The notes under the pieces are model-generated. The model made no database searches. It was not told the origin of the DNA and saw only the letters and a list, made by a program, of their open reading frames with translations. DNA of 64,000 nt, from the NCBI GenBank assembly GCA_025667525.1, contig CM046881.1:498625627-498689626 (forward strand). Reading direction: 5' to 3'. The first letter of the stretch is position 1. Every line of letters starts with the position of its first letter. The position numbers and the translations under genes were made by a program. This document shows positions 8,781 through 20,718 of this stretch, one piece after another. The DNA is from Glebionis coronaria (lineage: Eukaryota; Streptophyta; Magnoliopsida; Asterales; Asteraceae).

Positions 8781-10106
8781 TCTGAAAGATCAAACAAGAT
8801 CAATCGTGATCTCTATATACTTATAGTGGATCTGCTTCAAAGAAACTCAATCTTGGTTTCAATGAATCAGATGCAATTATTTAATATATCAATTTAACAG
8901 AAACACAATCTTGGTTTCAATATAAACTGATAAGAACAACTACTTAAAGAAAAGTGTTAGAGATCTGTTAATTAAAATCTGTAAAATTAAAACTGATTCC
9001 AGTGAAACTCAATCCTGGTTTCGGTAGAAACAGTTTATAATAAATCTGATAAAAATCATTAATCCGATTTAATAAAAGTTTTAATTCTGTTAACCAGAAT
9101 CTGTTTTAAGATTGTAGGAAACGGTGTACACTTTTATTATATAAAATCGAATTACAAATAAAATTGACAGAAATTAAGAAAACAGAAAATAAGTAACAGT
9201 AATAACAAAAGCAGTAAAATTAAATAAGACGAGGCACGTGTTTAACACGCTTACCTTAAAACAGATTCACCGTCTGTTTCCCAGGGTACAACGTCCAAAG
9301 CTGTTGTACAGCCGGACTCGACTTACTTGCCTGAAAGATCACGGATACAGTGTGTGTGTTTCTGACTGAAAAAGATTGCTGGAACTTTGACGCAGAAAAG
9401 GTGCGTTTTTGGATGTCTTGAATGAATGAAATTCAAGTTTAATTTATAGGCATTATATGTCTTGGTCACCAAGACATAATATTTGCTCCTAAATTAAACT
9501 GACATGAAAATCTGTTATTACTAACACAGATTCGCAAATCTTTTAATACACAAAACAGATTTCTGTAAACTTAATTAATAAGTTTGTATCTATTCCTAAA
9601 ATAGATCAGAAAAATCTGGAAGGAAAAATTCGAATGAGCAGCAAAAAATACACCGAATTTGCCCGCACCCAAGCAGATTTCGGAGCTGCATTCGTGTCCG
9701 CAGGTCGCGCGCTCGTGCACAAGTTCAGTAGCTTCGAACCCGTTTTTAGCCTAGAATTCCCACTTTCTGCACCCCCCACCCTGCGCGCGCGTAGGCGTGG
9801 GAGTAAAAACCCACAAATGAATATTATAGGGTAGAAACTAGGATTTCCTTATAAACATGTTTTCACTTCATGTTTCAAGCGATGTGGGACAGATATTTTT
9901 CCAAATATTGTGTTTCACGTGACTCACTTTGAGACACGATATCTCATTCATATTAACTCCATATTGGACATACTTTAGCTCGTTGCGAAGCTCTCTTCGA
10001 GGAGAACGCAAAGCTACTAAGTACTACGAATATATATAACATATACATATATAAAATTATGTCCAAAGTATTGCAAAAACCATATTTTGCAAAACATTTT
10101 CCAACA
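8781..10106 (-). repeat. Copia LTR block A (LTR plus 5' leader)
   Basis: Repeated with few differences at 12521-13892 and 16308-17677. It is both the 5' LTR side of unit 1 and the 3' LTR of unit 2. The outer end on the minus strand is TGTTGGAAAATG, next to a polypurine tract at 10107-10116. I could not fix the inner LTR edge: no standard TGGTATCAGAGC primer site is visible, and TGTAGGAAACGG at about 9114 is one candidate. Block A lacks about 47 bp of leader (after about 8794) present in B and C. Confidence 0.85.
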
Positions 10107-10708
10107 ATCCCCCACATGAATGGGAATCGGTCGAAAACACACGAAAGTTACGGAAAAAATTCTGCGGTTAAGTCCTGCATAGGATAGGTAGGTGTAACCC
10201 TTTGAACCTTCCCTTGTGAGATGCACTTAGTCTCCTAGATCTGAGTAGACGCGATGTCCTTGAACTCAGCCTCTGTTTACGTAGACGCCAATACACACTC
10301 ACACAAGACTCTCCCTGACCTTGTCAAGTCCTCATAGCCGTGTTCGTTATGGTCATGAACACTCGCCTGGTTCTACAAGAGCTCTTAGAAATTACGCCCC
10401 CACAATTTCCTTCGAAGCGACCCCACTTCTCTCTCACATAGGTGATTTCATCTTGAATCATTAAAAACATATGTTTTATGATTTCATCTTGAATCATTAT
10501 GCTTTATGATTTCATCCTGAATCATTAAGCCATATGTTTAACCTCTCAACATGTCACATTGTTCTAGGAATGGACTAGGAAAGTTACTGTATTAAGTAAC
10601 TCCCCCACATTGACGTGACTTCCCCCACATTTCTATGATTAGGTTGTCCTATTGAATCCAGATCTTGGGATCTCCAGTCAACTGGGTTAGGTTTTCCTTC
10701 ATAGAAAC
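10107..10708 (-). other. 3' untranslated segment and polypurine tract of Copia unit 2
   Basis: On the minus strand, a TGTGGGGGAT purine-rich tract directly precedes the LTR. Between it and the RNase H stop are about 590 bp of non-coding DNA. Near 10445-10535 there are three direct repeats of TGATTTCATCTTGAATCATT spaced about 35-45 bp. The same layout recurs at 13893-14494. Confidence 0.75.
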
Positions 10709-12088
10709 TCATTCCTTTAAGGGCTTTAGTCCCATTCCTTTAGACGACTTACTAACTAACTCTCTGCTTAAGCCTTTCATAAGCGGATCCGTGATGTTAT
10801 CCTTTGACTTCACATAGTCAATTGAGATAACTCCTGTTGAGAGTAGTTGTCGTACCGAATTATGTCGACGACGGATATGTCTAGACTTTCCATTATACAT
10901 TGTGCTATGAGCTCTGCCAATTGCCGATTGACTATCACAATGTATACTAATGGCCTTTACCAGTTTAGGCCACCTGGGTATGTCCTCTACGAATTGACGT
11001 AGCCATTCCGCCTCTTCTCCGCATTTATCTAACGCGATAAATTCTGATTCCATCGTGGACTTAGCTATTACAGTTTGCTTGGAAGACTTCCAAGATATAG
11101 CGGCCCCTACCAGTGTAAACACATATCCACTGGTCGATCTAGAATCCTTTATGTCAGATATCCAATTTGCATCACTGTATCCTTTAATAACAGATGGATA
11201 TCTAGCATAATTCAGTCCATAATCACGACTGTATCTCAAATAATGAAGTACCCTCGTCATAGCTTTCCAATGTGCATCACTTGGATTACTAGTATATCTA
11301 CTCAGCCTGCTAACAGCATATGCTAAGTCAGGTCGGGTACATGTCATCAGATACATTAACATGCCAATAATTCTTGAATACTCTAATTGGGCAACACCTA
11401 CGCCTCTATTTTTAGATAGATGCAAACTGGTGTCTATTGGAGTTCTAGCTAGGCCGGAATCCCCCGCATTATGAGTATTAAGAATTTTGTCCACGTAATG
11501 TGCTTGACTTAATGCAAGTCCACTTTGAGTTCGTATGATCTTTATTCCAAGGATCACATCAGCCAAACCCATATCTTTCATGTCAAACTTTGATTTCAAC
11601 ATGTCTTTAGTAGACTTGATCATCTTGTCGTTACTGCCAACGATAAGCATATCGTCGACATAAAGACACAAGATTACATATCCACTATTTGTGTCTTTGA
11701 CATAAACACACTTGTCGCATTCATTAATTTTGAATCCACCCTCTAGCATGGCGTGATCAAACTTCTGATGCCATTGTTTTGGAGCTTGCTTTAAGCCATA
11801 CAACGACTTAACAAGCCTACAAACCTTTCTCTCTTGTCCAGGAGCCATGAAACCCTCAGGTTGGTTCATGTATATTTCTTCTTCTAAAACTCCATTTAGA
11901 AAAGCCGTTTTCACATCCATTTGGTGAACTTCTAAATTTCTTAATGCTGCAATAGCAAGAATCATCCTAATAGAAGTTATTCGCGTAACAGGCGAATAAG
12001 TATCAAAGTAATCTAGACCTTCGCGTTGTCTAAAACCTTTGATCACCAATCTTGCTTTATACTTATCAATGGTGCCATCAGCTTTCAT
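10709..12088 (-). pseudogene. Copia reverse transcriptase and RNase H (unit 2)
   Basis: An open frame of 459 codons covering most of RT and all of RNase H. Seen: [31 protein letters not shown], the catalytic YVDD box ([12 protein letters not shown]), [14 protein letters not shown], and the RNase H segments [25 protein letters not shown] and HCDSQSAI. The N-terminal edge is artificial: the frame continues toward WELV but a single T is missing at about 12121 relative to unit 3. Gag, protease and integrase are deleted in this unit, so the frame would need help in trans to act. Confidence 0.9.
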
Positions 12089-12121
12089 CTTCTTCTTGAA
12101 GATCCATTTATAGGCTAGTGG

Positions 12122-12520
12122 TTACAACCAGGAGGTAAATCCACGAGCTCCCAAGGACTCCCATAATTCTTTGGCAGTCTTAGTCTTGCAGTACACATTG
12201 TACAAAGAGTCCACCAAACCATTCAAAATATAGTTGTGACACAAGAAGTCTGAATGTTTCCATGCTTCAATAGCTTGCACGGCTTGTTGATTTTCGGGTA
12301 CACCTTCTTTAGGAGGTTCCACCTGAGGTACAGTCTCCTTTAAGAACTTCGCAAGGTTCAAAGTAGTGAGATAGAAGAACATCTTCTGCTGCCACCTCTT
12401 AAAATTCTGTCCATTGAATTTTTCTGGTTTTTCAGCATGATTAGCAACTGTGTGGGTAACTAGCGCAGCAGTTACTTTCACAGTAGTAGTTGTAGGAATT
12501 TCAGGAGTGCTAGTAGACAT
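12122..12520 (-). pseudogene. Copia gag N-terminal fragment (unit 2)
   Basis: Encodes the first 120 or so gag residues (MSTSTPEIPTTTT to [10 protein letters not shown]), then crosses the deletion junction at CCAAG (12151-12155) into RT sequence in the wrong frame and stops after GARGFTSWL. The gag core without its zinc knuckle is left. Confidence 0.9.
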
Positions 12521-13892
12521 TGTGAAAGATCAAACAAGATCAAAACACAAACAGTTAGACAACTGTTATAAATCTGTATATAAGAAATTCAATCGTGATC
12601 TCTATATACTTATAGTGGATCTGCTTCAAAGAAACTCAATCTTGGTTTCAATGAATCAGATGCAATTATTTAATATATCAGTTTAACAGAAACACAATCT
12701 TGGTTTCAATATAAACTGATAAGAACAACTGCTTAAAGAAAAACGTTTGAGATCTGTTAATTAAAATCTGTAAAATTAAAACTGATTCCAGTGAAACTCA
12801 ATCCTGGTTTCGGCAGAAACAGTTTATAATAAATCTGATAAAAATTATTAATCCGATTTAATAAAAGTTTTAATTCTGTTAAACAGAATCTGTTTTAAGA
12901 TTGTAGTAAACGGTGTACACTTTTATTATATAAAATCGAATTACAAATAAAATTGACAGAAATTAAGAAAACAGAAAATAAGTAACAGTAATAACAAAAG
13001 CAGTAAAATTAAATAAGACGAGGCACGTGTTTAACACGCTTCCCTTAAAACAGATTCACCGTCTGTTTCCCAGGGTACAACGTCCAAAGCTGTTGTACAG
13101 CCGGACTCGACTTACTTGCCTGAAAGATCACGGATACAGTGTGTGTTTCTGACTGAAAAAGATTGCTGGAACTTTGATGCAGAAAAGCCGCGTTTTTGGA
13201 TGTCTTGAATGAATGAAATTCAAGTTTAATTTATAGGCATTATATGTCTTGGTCACCAAGACATAATATTTGCTCCTAAATTAAACTGACATGAAAATCT
13301 GTTATTACTAACACAGATTCGCAAATCTTTTAATACACAAAACAGATTTCTGTAAACTTAATTAATAAGTTTGTATCTATTCCTAAAATAGATCAAAAAA
13401 ATCTGGAAGGAAAAATTCGAATGAGCAGCAAAAAATACACCGAATTTGCCCGCACCCAAGCAGATTTCGGAGCTGCATTCGTGTACGCAGGTAGCGCGCT
13501 CGTGCACAAGTTCAGTAGCTTCGAACCCGTTTTTAGCCTAGAATTCCCACTTTCTGCACCCCCCCCCTGCGCGCGCGTAGGCGTGGGAGTAAAAACCCAC
13601 AAATGAATATTATAGGGTAGAAACTAGGATTTCCTTATAAACATGTTTTCACTTCATGTTTCAAGCGATGTGGGAAAAATATTTTTCCAAATATTGTGTT
13701 TCACGTGACTCACTTTGAGACACGATATCTCATTCATATTAACTCCATATTGGACATACTTTAGCTCGTTGCGAAGCTCTCTTCGAGGAGAACGCAAAGC
13801 TACTAAGTACTAAGAATATATATAACATATACATATATAAAATTATGTCCAAAGTATTGCAAAAACCATATTTTGCAACACATTTTCCAACA
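12521..13892 (-). repeat. Copia LTR block B (LTR plus 5' leader)
   Basis: Serves unit 2 as its 5' LTR side and unit 3 as its 3' LTR. The end at 13892 reads CATTTTCCAACA on the plus strand. It is followed by ATCCCCCACA, the complement of the unit-3 polypurine tract. It includes a 66-bp leader segment after the gag ATG absent from block A. Confidence 0.85.
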
Positions 13893-14494
13893 ATCCCCCA
13901 CATGAATGGAAATCGGTCGAAAACACACGAAAGTTTCGGCAAAATTTCTGTGGTTAAGTCCTGCATAGGATAGGTAGGTGTAACCCTTTGAACCTTCCCT
14001 TGTGAGATGCACTTAATCTCCTAGATCTGAGTAGAAGCGATGTCCTTGAACTCAGCCTCTGTTTACGTAGACGCCAATACACACTCACACAAGACTCTCC
14101 CGGACCTTGTCAAGTCCTCATAGCCGTGTTCGTTATGGTCATGAACACTCACCTGGTTCTGCAAGAGCTCTTAGAAATTGCGCCCCCACAATTTCCTTCG
14201 AAGCGACCTCACTTCTCTCTCACATAGGTGATTTCATCTTGAATCATTAAAAACATATGTTTTATGATTTCATCTTGAATCATTATGCTTTATGATTTCA
14301 TCCTGAATCATTAAGCCATATGTTTAACCTCTCAACATGTCACATTGTTCTAGGAATGGACTAGGAAAGTTACTGTATTAAGTAACTCCCCCACATTGAC
14401 GTGACTTCCCCCACATTTCTATGATTAGGTTGTCCTATTGAATCCAGATCTTGGGATCTCCAGTCAACTGGGTTAGGTTTTCCTTCATAGAAAC
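13893..14494 (-). other. 3' untranslated segment and polypurine tract of Copia unit 3
   Basis: Nearly identical to 10107-10708, including the three TGATTTCATC-type direct repeats (about 14229-14318). No coding content. Confidence 0.75.
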
Positions 14495-15940
14495 TCATTC
14501 CTTTAAGGGCTTTAGTCCCATTCCTTTAGACGACTTACTAACTAACTCTCTGCTTAAGCCTTTCGTAAGCGGATTCGCGATGTTATCCTTTGACTTCACA
14601 TAGTCAATTGAGATAACTCCTGTTGAGAGTAGTTGTCGTACCGAATTATGTCGACGACGGATATGTCTAGACTTTCCATTATACATTGTGCTATGAGCTC
14701 TGCCAATTGCCGATTGACTATCACAATGTATACTAATGGCCGTTATCGGTTTAGGCCACCTGGGTATGTCCTCTACGAATTGACGTAGCCATTCCGCCTC
14801 TTCTCCGCATTTATCTAACGCGATAAATTCTGATTCCATCGTGGACTTAGCTATTACAGTTTGCTTGGAAGACTTCCAAGATATAGCGGCCCCTACCAGT
14901 GTAAACACATATCCACTGGTCGATCTAGAATCCTTTATGTCAGATATCCAATTTGCATCACTGTATCCTTTAATAACAGATGGATATCTAGCATAATTCA
15001 GTCCATAATCACGACTGTATCTCAAATAATGAAGTACCCTAGTCATAGCTTTCCAATGTGCATCACTTGGATTACTAGTATATCTACTCAGCCTGCTAAC
15101 AGCATATGCTAAGTCAGGTCGGGTACATGTCATCAGATACATTAACATGCCAATAATTCTTGAATACTCTAATTGGGCAACACCTACGCCTCTATTTTTA
15201 GATATATGCAAACTGGTGTCTATTGGAGTTCTAGCTAGGCTAGAATCCCCCGCATTATGAGTATTAAGAATTTTGTCCACGTAATGTGCTTGACTTAATG
15301 CAAGTCCACTTTGAGTTCGTATGATCTTTATTCCAAGGATCACATCAGCCAAACCCATATCTTTCATGTCAAACTTTGATTTCAACATGTCTTTAGTAGA
15401 CTTGATCATCTTGTCGTTACTGCCAACGATAAGCATATCGTCGACATAAAGACACAAGATTACATATCCACTATTTGTGTCTTTGACATAAACACACTTG
15501 TCGCATTCATTAATTTTGAATCCATCCTCTAGCATGGCGTGATCAAACTTCTGATGCCATTGTTTTGGAGCTTGCTTTAAGCCATACAACGACTTAACAA
15601 GCCTACAAACTTTTCTCTCTTGTCCAGGAGCCATGAAACCCTCAGGTTGGTTCATGTATATTTCTTCTTCTAAATCTCCATTTAGGAAAGCCGTTTTCAC
15701 ATCCATTTGGTGAACTTCTAAATTTCTTAATGCTGCAATAGCAAGAATCATCCTAATAGAAGTTATTCGCGTAACAGGCGAATAAGTATCAAAGTAATCT
15801 AGACCTTCGCGTTGTCTAAAACCTTTGATCACCAATCTTGCTTTATACTTATCAATGGTGCCATCAGCTTTCATCTTCTTCTTGAAGATCCATTTATAGG
15901 CTAGTGGTTTACAACCAGGAGGTAAAACCACGAGCTCCCA
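14495..15940 (-). pseudogene. Copia reverse transcriptase and RNase H (unit 3)
   Basis: The best-preserved pol segment in the array. The frame is open from the deletion junction ([19 protein letters not shown]) through YVDD to the end of RNase H (GMGLKPLKE). It differs from unit 2 at only a handful of residues, for example LEDGFKI for LEGGFKI and PITAIS for LVKAIS. The open frame extends to 16009 only because gag sequence happens to be open in this register. No protease or integrase is present, so it is non-autonomous. Confidence 0.9.
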
Positions 15941-16307
15941 AGGACTCCCATAATTCTTTGGCAGTCTTAGTCTTGCAGTACACATTGTACAAAGAGTCCA
16001 CCAAACCATTCAGAATATAGTTGTGACACAAGAAGTCTGAATGTTTCCATGCTTCAACAGCTTGCACGGCTTGTTGATTTTCGGGTACACCTTCTTTAGG
16101 AGGTTCCACCTGAGGTACAGTCTCCTTTAAGAACTTCGCAAGGTTCAAAGTAGTGAGATAGAAGAACATCTTCTGCTGCCACCTCTTAAAATTCTGTCCA
16201 TTGAATTTTTCTGGTTTTTCAGCATGATTAGCAACTGTGTGGGTAACTGGCGCAGCAGTTACTTTCACAGTAGTAGTTGTAGGAATTTTAGGAGTGCTAG
16301 TAGACAT
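15909..16307 (-). pseudogene. Copia gag N-terminal fragment (unit 3)
   Basis: Same 132-codon frame as in unit 2 (MSTSTPKIPTTTT to GARGFTSWL) with the same CCAAG junction at 15938-15942. Gag and RT are in different registers across the junction, so no gag-RT fusion is encoded without a frameshift. Confidence 0.9.
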
Positions 16308-17677
16308 TCTGAAAGATCAAACAAGATTAAAACACAAACAGTTAGACAACTGTTATAAATCTGTATATAAGAAATTCAATCGTGATCTCTATATACTTAT
16401 AGTGGATCTGCTTCAAAGAAACTCAATCTTGGTTTCAATGAATCAGATGCAATTATTTAATATATCAGTTTAACAGAAACACAATCTTGGTTTCAATATA
16501 AACTGATAAGAACAACTGCTTAAAGAAAAACGTTAGAGATCTGTTAATTAAAATCTGTAAAATTAAAACTTATTCCAGTGAAACTCAATCCTGGTTTCGG
16601 CAGAAACAGTTTATAATAAATCTGATAAAAACTATTAATCCGATTTAATAAAAGTTTTAATTCTGTTAACCAGAATCTGTTTTAAGATTGTAGGAAACGG
16701 TGTACACTTTTATTATATAAAATCGAATTACAAATAAAATTGACAAAAATTAAGAAAACAGAAAATAAGTAACAGTAATAACAAAAGCAGTAAAATTAAA
16801 TAAGACGAGGCACGTGTTTAACACGCTTCCCTTAAAACAGATTCACCGTCTGTTTCCCAGGGTACAACGTCTAAAGCTGTTGTACAGCCGAACTCGACTT
16901 ACTTGCCTGAAAGATCACGGGTACAGTGTGTGTTTCTGACTGAAAAAGATTGCTGGAACTTTGATGCAGAAAAGCTGTGTTTTTGGATGTCTTGAATGAA
17001 TGAAATTCAAGTTTAATTTATAGGCATTATATGTCTTGGTCACAAAGACATAATATTTGCTCCTAAATTAAACTGACATGAAAATCTGTTATTACTAACA
17101 CAGATTCGCAAATCTTTTAATACACAAAACAGATTTCTGTAAACTTAATTAATAAGTTTGTATCTATTCCTAAAACAGATCAGAAAAATCTGGAAGGAAA
17201 AATTTGAATGAGCAGCAAAAAATACACCGAATTTGCCCGCACCCAAGCAGATTTCGGAGCTGCATTCGTGTCCGCAGGTCGCGCGCTCGTGCACAAGTTC
17301 AGTAGCTTCGAACCCGTTTTTAGCCTAGAATTCCCACTTTCTGCACCCCCCCTGCGAGCGCGTAGGCGTGGGAGTAAAAACCCACAAATCAATATTATAG
17401 GGTAGAAACTAGGATTTCCTTATAAACATGTTTTCACTTCAGGTTTCAAGCGATGTGGGACAAATATTTTTCCAAATATTGTGTTTCACGTGACTCACTT
17501 TGAGACACGATATCTCATTCATATTAACTCCATATTGGACATACTTTAGCTCGTTGCGAAGCTCTCTTCGAGGAGAACGCAAAGCTACTAAGTACTACGA
17601 ATATATATAACATATACATATATAAAATTATGTCCAAAGTATTGCAAAAACCATATTTTGCAAAACATTTTCCAACA
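16308..17677 (-). repeat. Copia LTR block C (LTR plus 5' leader), outer end of the array
   Basis: The array's 5' LTR. The outer end at 17677 (CCAACA) is followed by TACTC, which would be one half of a 5-bp target duplication. The partner is not available because the left end of the array is lost. Similar by eye to blocks A and B with scattered substitutions. Confidence 0.85.
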
Positions 17678-18540
17678 TACTCATCAGGTTATAGTTATCG
17701 TTGATGGTTATGATGTTTGAGAACCCACTACTGCTTCGTTGATGGATTATGATGTTTGAATCACAGGTTTATGATTCGAGTGGTGGATTTGTGAGAACCC
17801 ATATGTATGGTTCATGGATGATATTGTTAGTCACGAGCTAAATGTGTTTTGAATTGTAGGTTCATGGAAGATTGATTTTTGCATCACCTAGTTCATTCGT
17901 TTGGATTTGATTATGTGATGATGAAAGGCTGGTTATATTATGATGAGGGGTTAGTTCATTGACGCAGTTATGCATTTGGTTAAAGTTTTAAAAGGTAAAA
18001 AATTCTTCATGGGCACTTCATGTAGCAGCAGTGGGAAACAAGTTTTTACACAGAAAAAAATCAAACAATCAGTTATAAAAAATTATTTTCTCAAAAGTCA
18101 AATGTTGATTTTTTTTCAATTATGTATATTGTACATAAAAAAAATTCATATTGTATAATAGTTCAAATTGTTACTACGTAATGTATCTATGACTTTTACC
18201 CTTTTTTATTTATTTCATTCCATTAGTTATTTTTGTTGCTTAAAATTAAAGGTTCTTTTTGAAACTAATATGAATTTCATAAAACCCAAGCGATTACAAG
18301 TCAAAATACTTTATTTAAAAAGTATATAAATATAAGAATAAAGTGCAAAAATCATCTATGTGGTTTGTCAAAGTTTAAATTACATCACTCGTTAATATTT
18401 CGCGCAACATACATTATTGTGGCTGTAAAATAATGCACAATACATCTTAAAGACGGATAATGCAAATAGTTTTCAGTTAAGGGTTAAAATTGGTTGTCAC
18501 TTTAATGTTATTTGAGTCCTTTTACAAGTCAGGGATAATT
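17678..18540. other. Non-coding DNA between the Copia array and the A/T tract
   Basis: Contains loosely repeated GGTTTATGATTCGAG / GGTTATGATGTTTGAGAACCC motifs at about 17690-17860. A 62-codon open frame at 17970-18158 has no recognisable content. No gene is supported. It may be host sequence left of galactinol synthase copy 2 or an unrecognised element. Confidence 0.4.
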
Positions 18541-19230
18541 TTTCACTTAACTTAAAAAAAAAAAATTAAAATTTTTTTTTTCAAACAAATTTCGAAAAAC
18601 TAATTTTTCTTGGAAAAAACATAAAAAATATATTTTTTTAAAATTTTGAAAAAAGTTTTTTTATAATTTTTTTTTGAAAATAGTATTTTTTTTCAAATTT
18701 TTCTTGAAAACGTTTTTTCTTTTCAAAAAAAAATTGAAAACAGATTTTTTTTTTCAAAATAATTTTCAAAAATTTTCGAAAAAAAATCTTTTTATAAAGA
18801 AACTTTAAGAATTGTTTTAATATTTACTTCTTTTTTGAAAAAAATTCTTCGAAAAAAAATTTAAACTTTCAAAAAGTTGAAAAAAATATAAAAGTTTTAT
18901 TCTTTTTTAGAATTATTTAGAAAAAAAAAATAATTTTCGAAAATTTTTTATAAAAAAAAACATTTTCAGAATTTTTTTAAAACAAGATTATTTTCGAAAA
19001 TATTTATTTAAAAGATTTTTTGAAAATTTTTTTTTTTGGACTATTTCGAAAAAAAAACTTTTCTGGAAAAAAAAATACTTTTCCGAAAAAATTAAAGAAA
19101 AAAAGTATTTTCGAAATTTTTTATAAAAATCTTTTTTTTTTTAAATCTTTTTGAAAAAAAAAAGTTTTTCAAATTTTTTTTGAAAAGATAACTTTTTCTA
19201 GTTTTTTTTCGAAAAATTAAGTGCAAACGT
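18541..19230. repeat. A/T homopolymer-rich tract
   Basis: About 690 bp of alternating runs of T and A with recurring TTTTTCGAAAA and TTTTTGAAAA units, many of them inverted. No frame and no other motif. It could be a decayed simple repeat; assembly quality here may also be poor. Confidence 0.85.
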
Positions 19231-20686
19231 CATATCTGGGTTATAAAAAGGAATAAAACACCTTAAGTTGACAAACATTTTTAACTTTTAACTGAAATTA
19301 TTTTCATCCGTTCTCAGGGAAATATGATACACCATTTTACAAACATAAAAACATATGATACGTAAAATATTAACTATTGATTTATTCAAATTTTTGATAT
19401 ACCATAATTTTTGCATTTTACTATAAACATAATTTAAAATATCCAAAATTGTCATATCACACGAAACCTTATTTTTTTAACATTTATGCTACTCGTATAT
19501 ATTAGTCATTTGTGGTAAACAAAAGTATTGCCGACTTATCTATTCTGAAACTTGTCAACAACGAAACAACAAGAAACTTCTTCGTATGATGCTTACTCGT
19601 AAACACTAGGACCTACTAATTAAAAATGGTCGGTTTTGTGATAACAGTAGTTTTTACTTTTTATTTAGGGAGATGATTTGTACACTCATAAATATTATTA
19701 GGACACTCATATAGTACAAGTAGAAAAAACACATTATAAAACATAGTACAACTTTGTAATGCATACTGTTAAATGTTCTAATCAATTTTATGAATGTGCA
19801 AATTAATTCGTTTTTAGTTAAAACCCTGGAATCTTGTAGGATATTCCGTATGTGATTATGGCTAAAATTAGCTTTAACTTGAACCATCCAAATGTAGCTA
19901 GTACCTACTACGACACGTACGTCGTAGTTAGTTGGTGACTTTTAACGTTTTTCAACAACTGTATCACCGACTAAACGGAATTAACGGATATAAGATAGAG
20001 TCGTTTTAAATATTTTAATAAATGTTATCCATTTCGTATAATTTAGTTTTTTTTAATCTATAGACATAGAGACTGGTATCACAACACCAGGCTATTCCCT
20101 TACTACGCCTCATGACATATTAACATTTATATTAAACACTACTAGGTACTTACAGTTTACAAATACAAAACTTAATATATATATTTTTCGCCGGATGGGC
20201 AATTTAGATTAAGATAATACAAACGCTGGCAAGAAGCTAAACATATTACAAAGCGGGGGAGAAGTTTAGCGTCATTGAGAATAAAGGATGTTTTACCGCG
20301 AACATGTGTCATTCTGAAAGCGCAAAAAAATCTACCGGAGTTGTTTGAACCACGACATCAAACACAATAGATAGCTTAGATGAGATGTCAATACGGTTCA
20401 GAGAGAATATCGACCAGGTTGTCGATATTTACATTAAGGATCACACACGTTTTTGGCAAATCATCCGACGAACTGAGTCAAATCCAAGTAAATTTGGTTT
20501 CAAGAAGTTGTTCTCCCGTTTTAAGAACTTGAGATACATTGCTCATTTGTGTTCAAACATACAATTACCTTTTTAACACATTAAATTTTTTGACACGTAA
20601 TAAAGTGCATGACGAAGAGGAAAGAAAAGAAAGATATATTTTTTAAAATATGTCCTTATGATTTTCTGTAACTCCAATCCGATTCC
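19231..20686. other. Upstream region of galactinol synthase copy 2
   Basis: Mostly unique, moderately AT-rich sequence without transposon signatures. ACGT cores (for example CACGTACGTCG at 19915, GACACGTAA near 20590) could be bZIP/ABA-type sites. A 63-codon frame at 20385-20576 lacks recognisable features and I do not call it a gene. None of this sequence has a counterpart next to copy 1. Confidence 0.45.
20499..20513 (+). promoter_or_regulatory. Possible partial heat-shock element
   Basis: TTCAAGAAGTTGTTC, about 290 bp before the start codon. It contains the TTCnnGAA core of two inverted units plus an off-register TTC. Galactinol synthases are known targets of heat-shock factors in other plants, which makes the match worth noting, but a single imperfect site could be chance. 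Confidence 0.25.
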
Positions 20687-20694
20687 TATATAAA
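20687..20694 (+). promoter_or_regulatory. TATA box of galactinol synthase copy 2
   Basis: TATATAAA in a CCTATATAAACC context, 103 bp before the ATG. It predicts a start site near 20715-20725 and a leader of about 75 bp. A second TATA-like CTTATAAAAAC at 20734-20744 would fall inside that leader. Confidence 0.65.
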
Positions 20695-20718
20695 CCACAA
20701 TACTACTCCAACTCCAAT

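Larger units (their letters stand above)
5860..17677 (-). mobile_element. Tandem Copia array: three internal regions sharing three LTR blocks
   Basis: Left to right: truncated gag-pol (5860-8780), LTR block A (to 10106), deleted internal region 2, LTR block B (to 13892), deleted internal region 3, LTR block C (to 17677). LTR outer ends read TGTTGGAAAATG on the minus strand. Segments 10107-13892 and 13893-17677 are 3,786 and 3,785 bp and nearly identical, so the array is a head-to-tail amplification. The array's own 3' LTR, expected at the left, is missing. No target duplication can be checked because the left end is lost. Confidence 0.88.

Noticed and set aside
9634..9834. Plus-strand frame of about 65 codons (MSSKKYTEFARTQADFGAAF and onward), also at 13421 and 17208, plus a minus-strand frame over the same place
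   Set aside because: It lies antisense inside the Copia LTR blocks; its conservation is explained by the LTR copies being nearly identical. One copy has a frameshift in its C-run.
11075..11326. Plus-strand 83-codon frame repeated at 14861
   Set aside because: Shadow on the opposite strand of the Copia RNase H coding region.
20385..20576. 63-codon frame upstream of galactinol synthase copy 2
   Set aside because: No recognisable domain, no start context, and within the probable promoter region.
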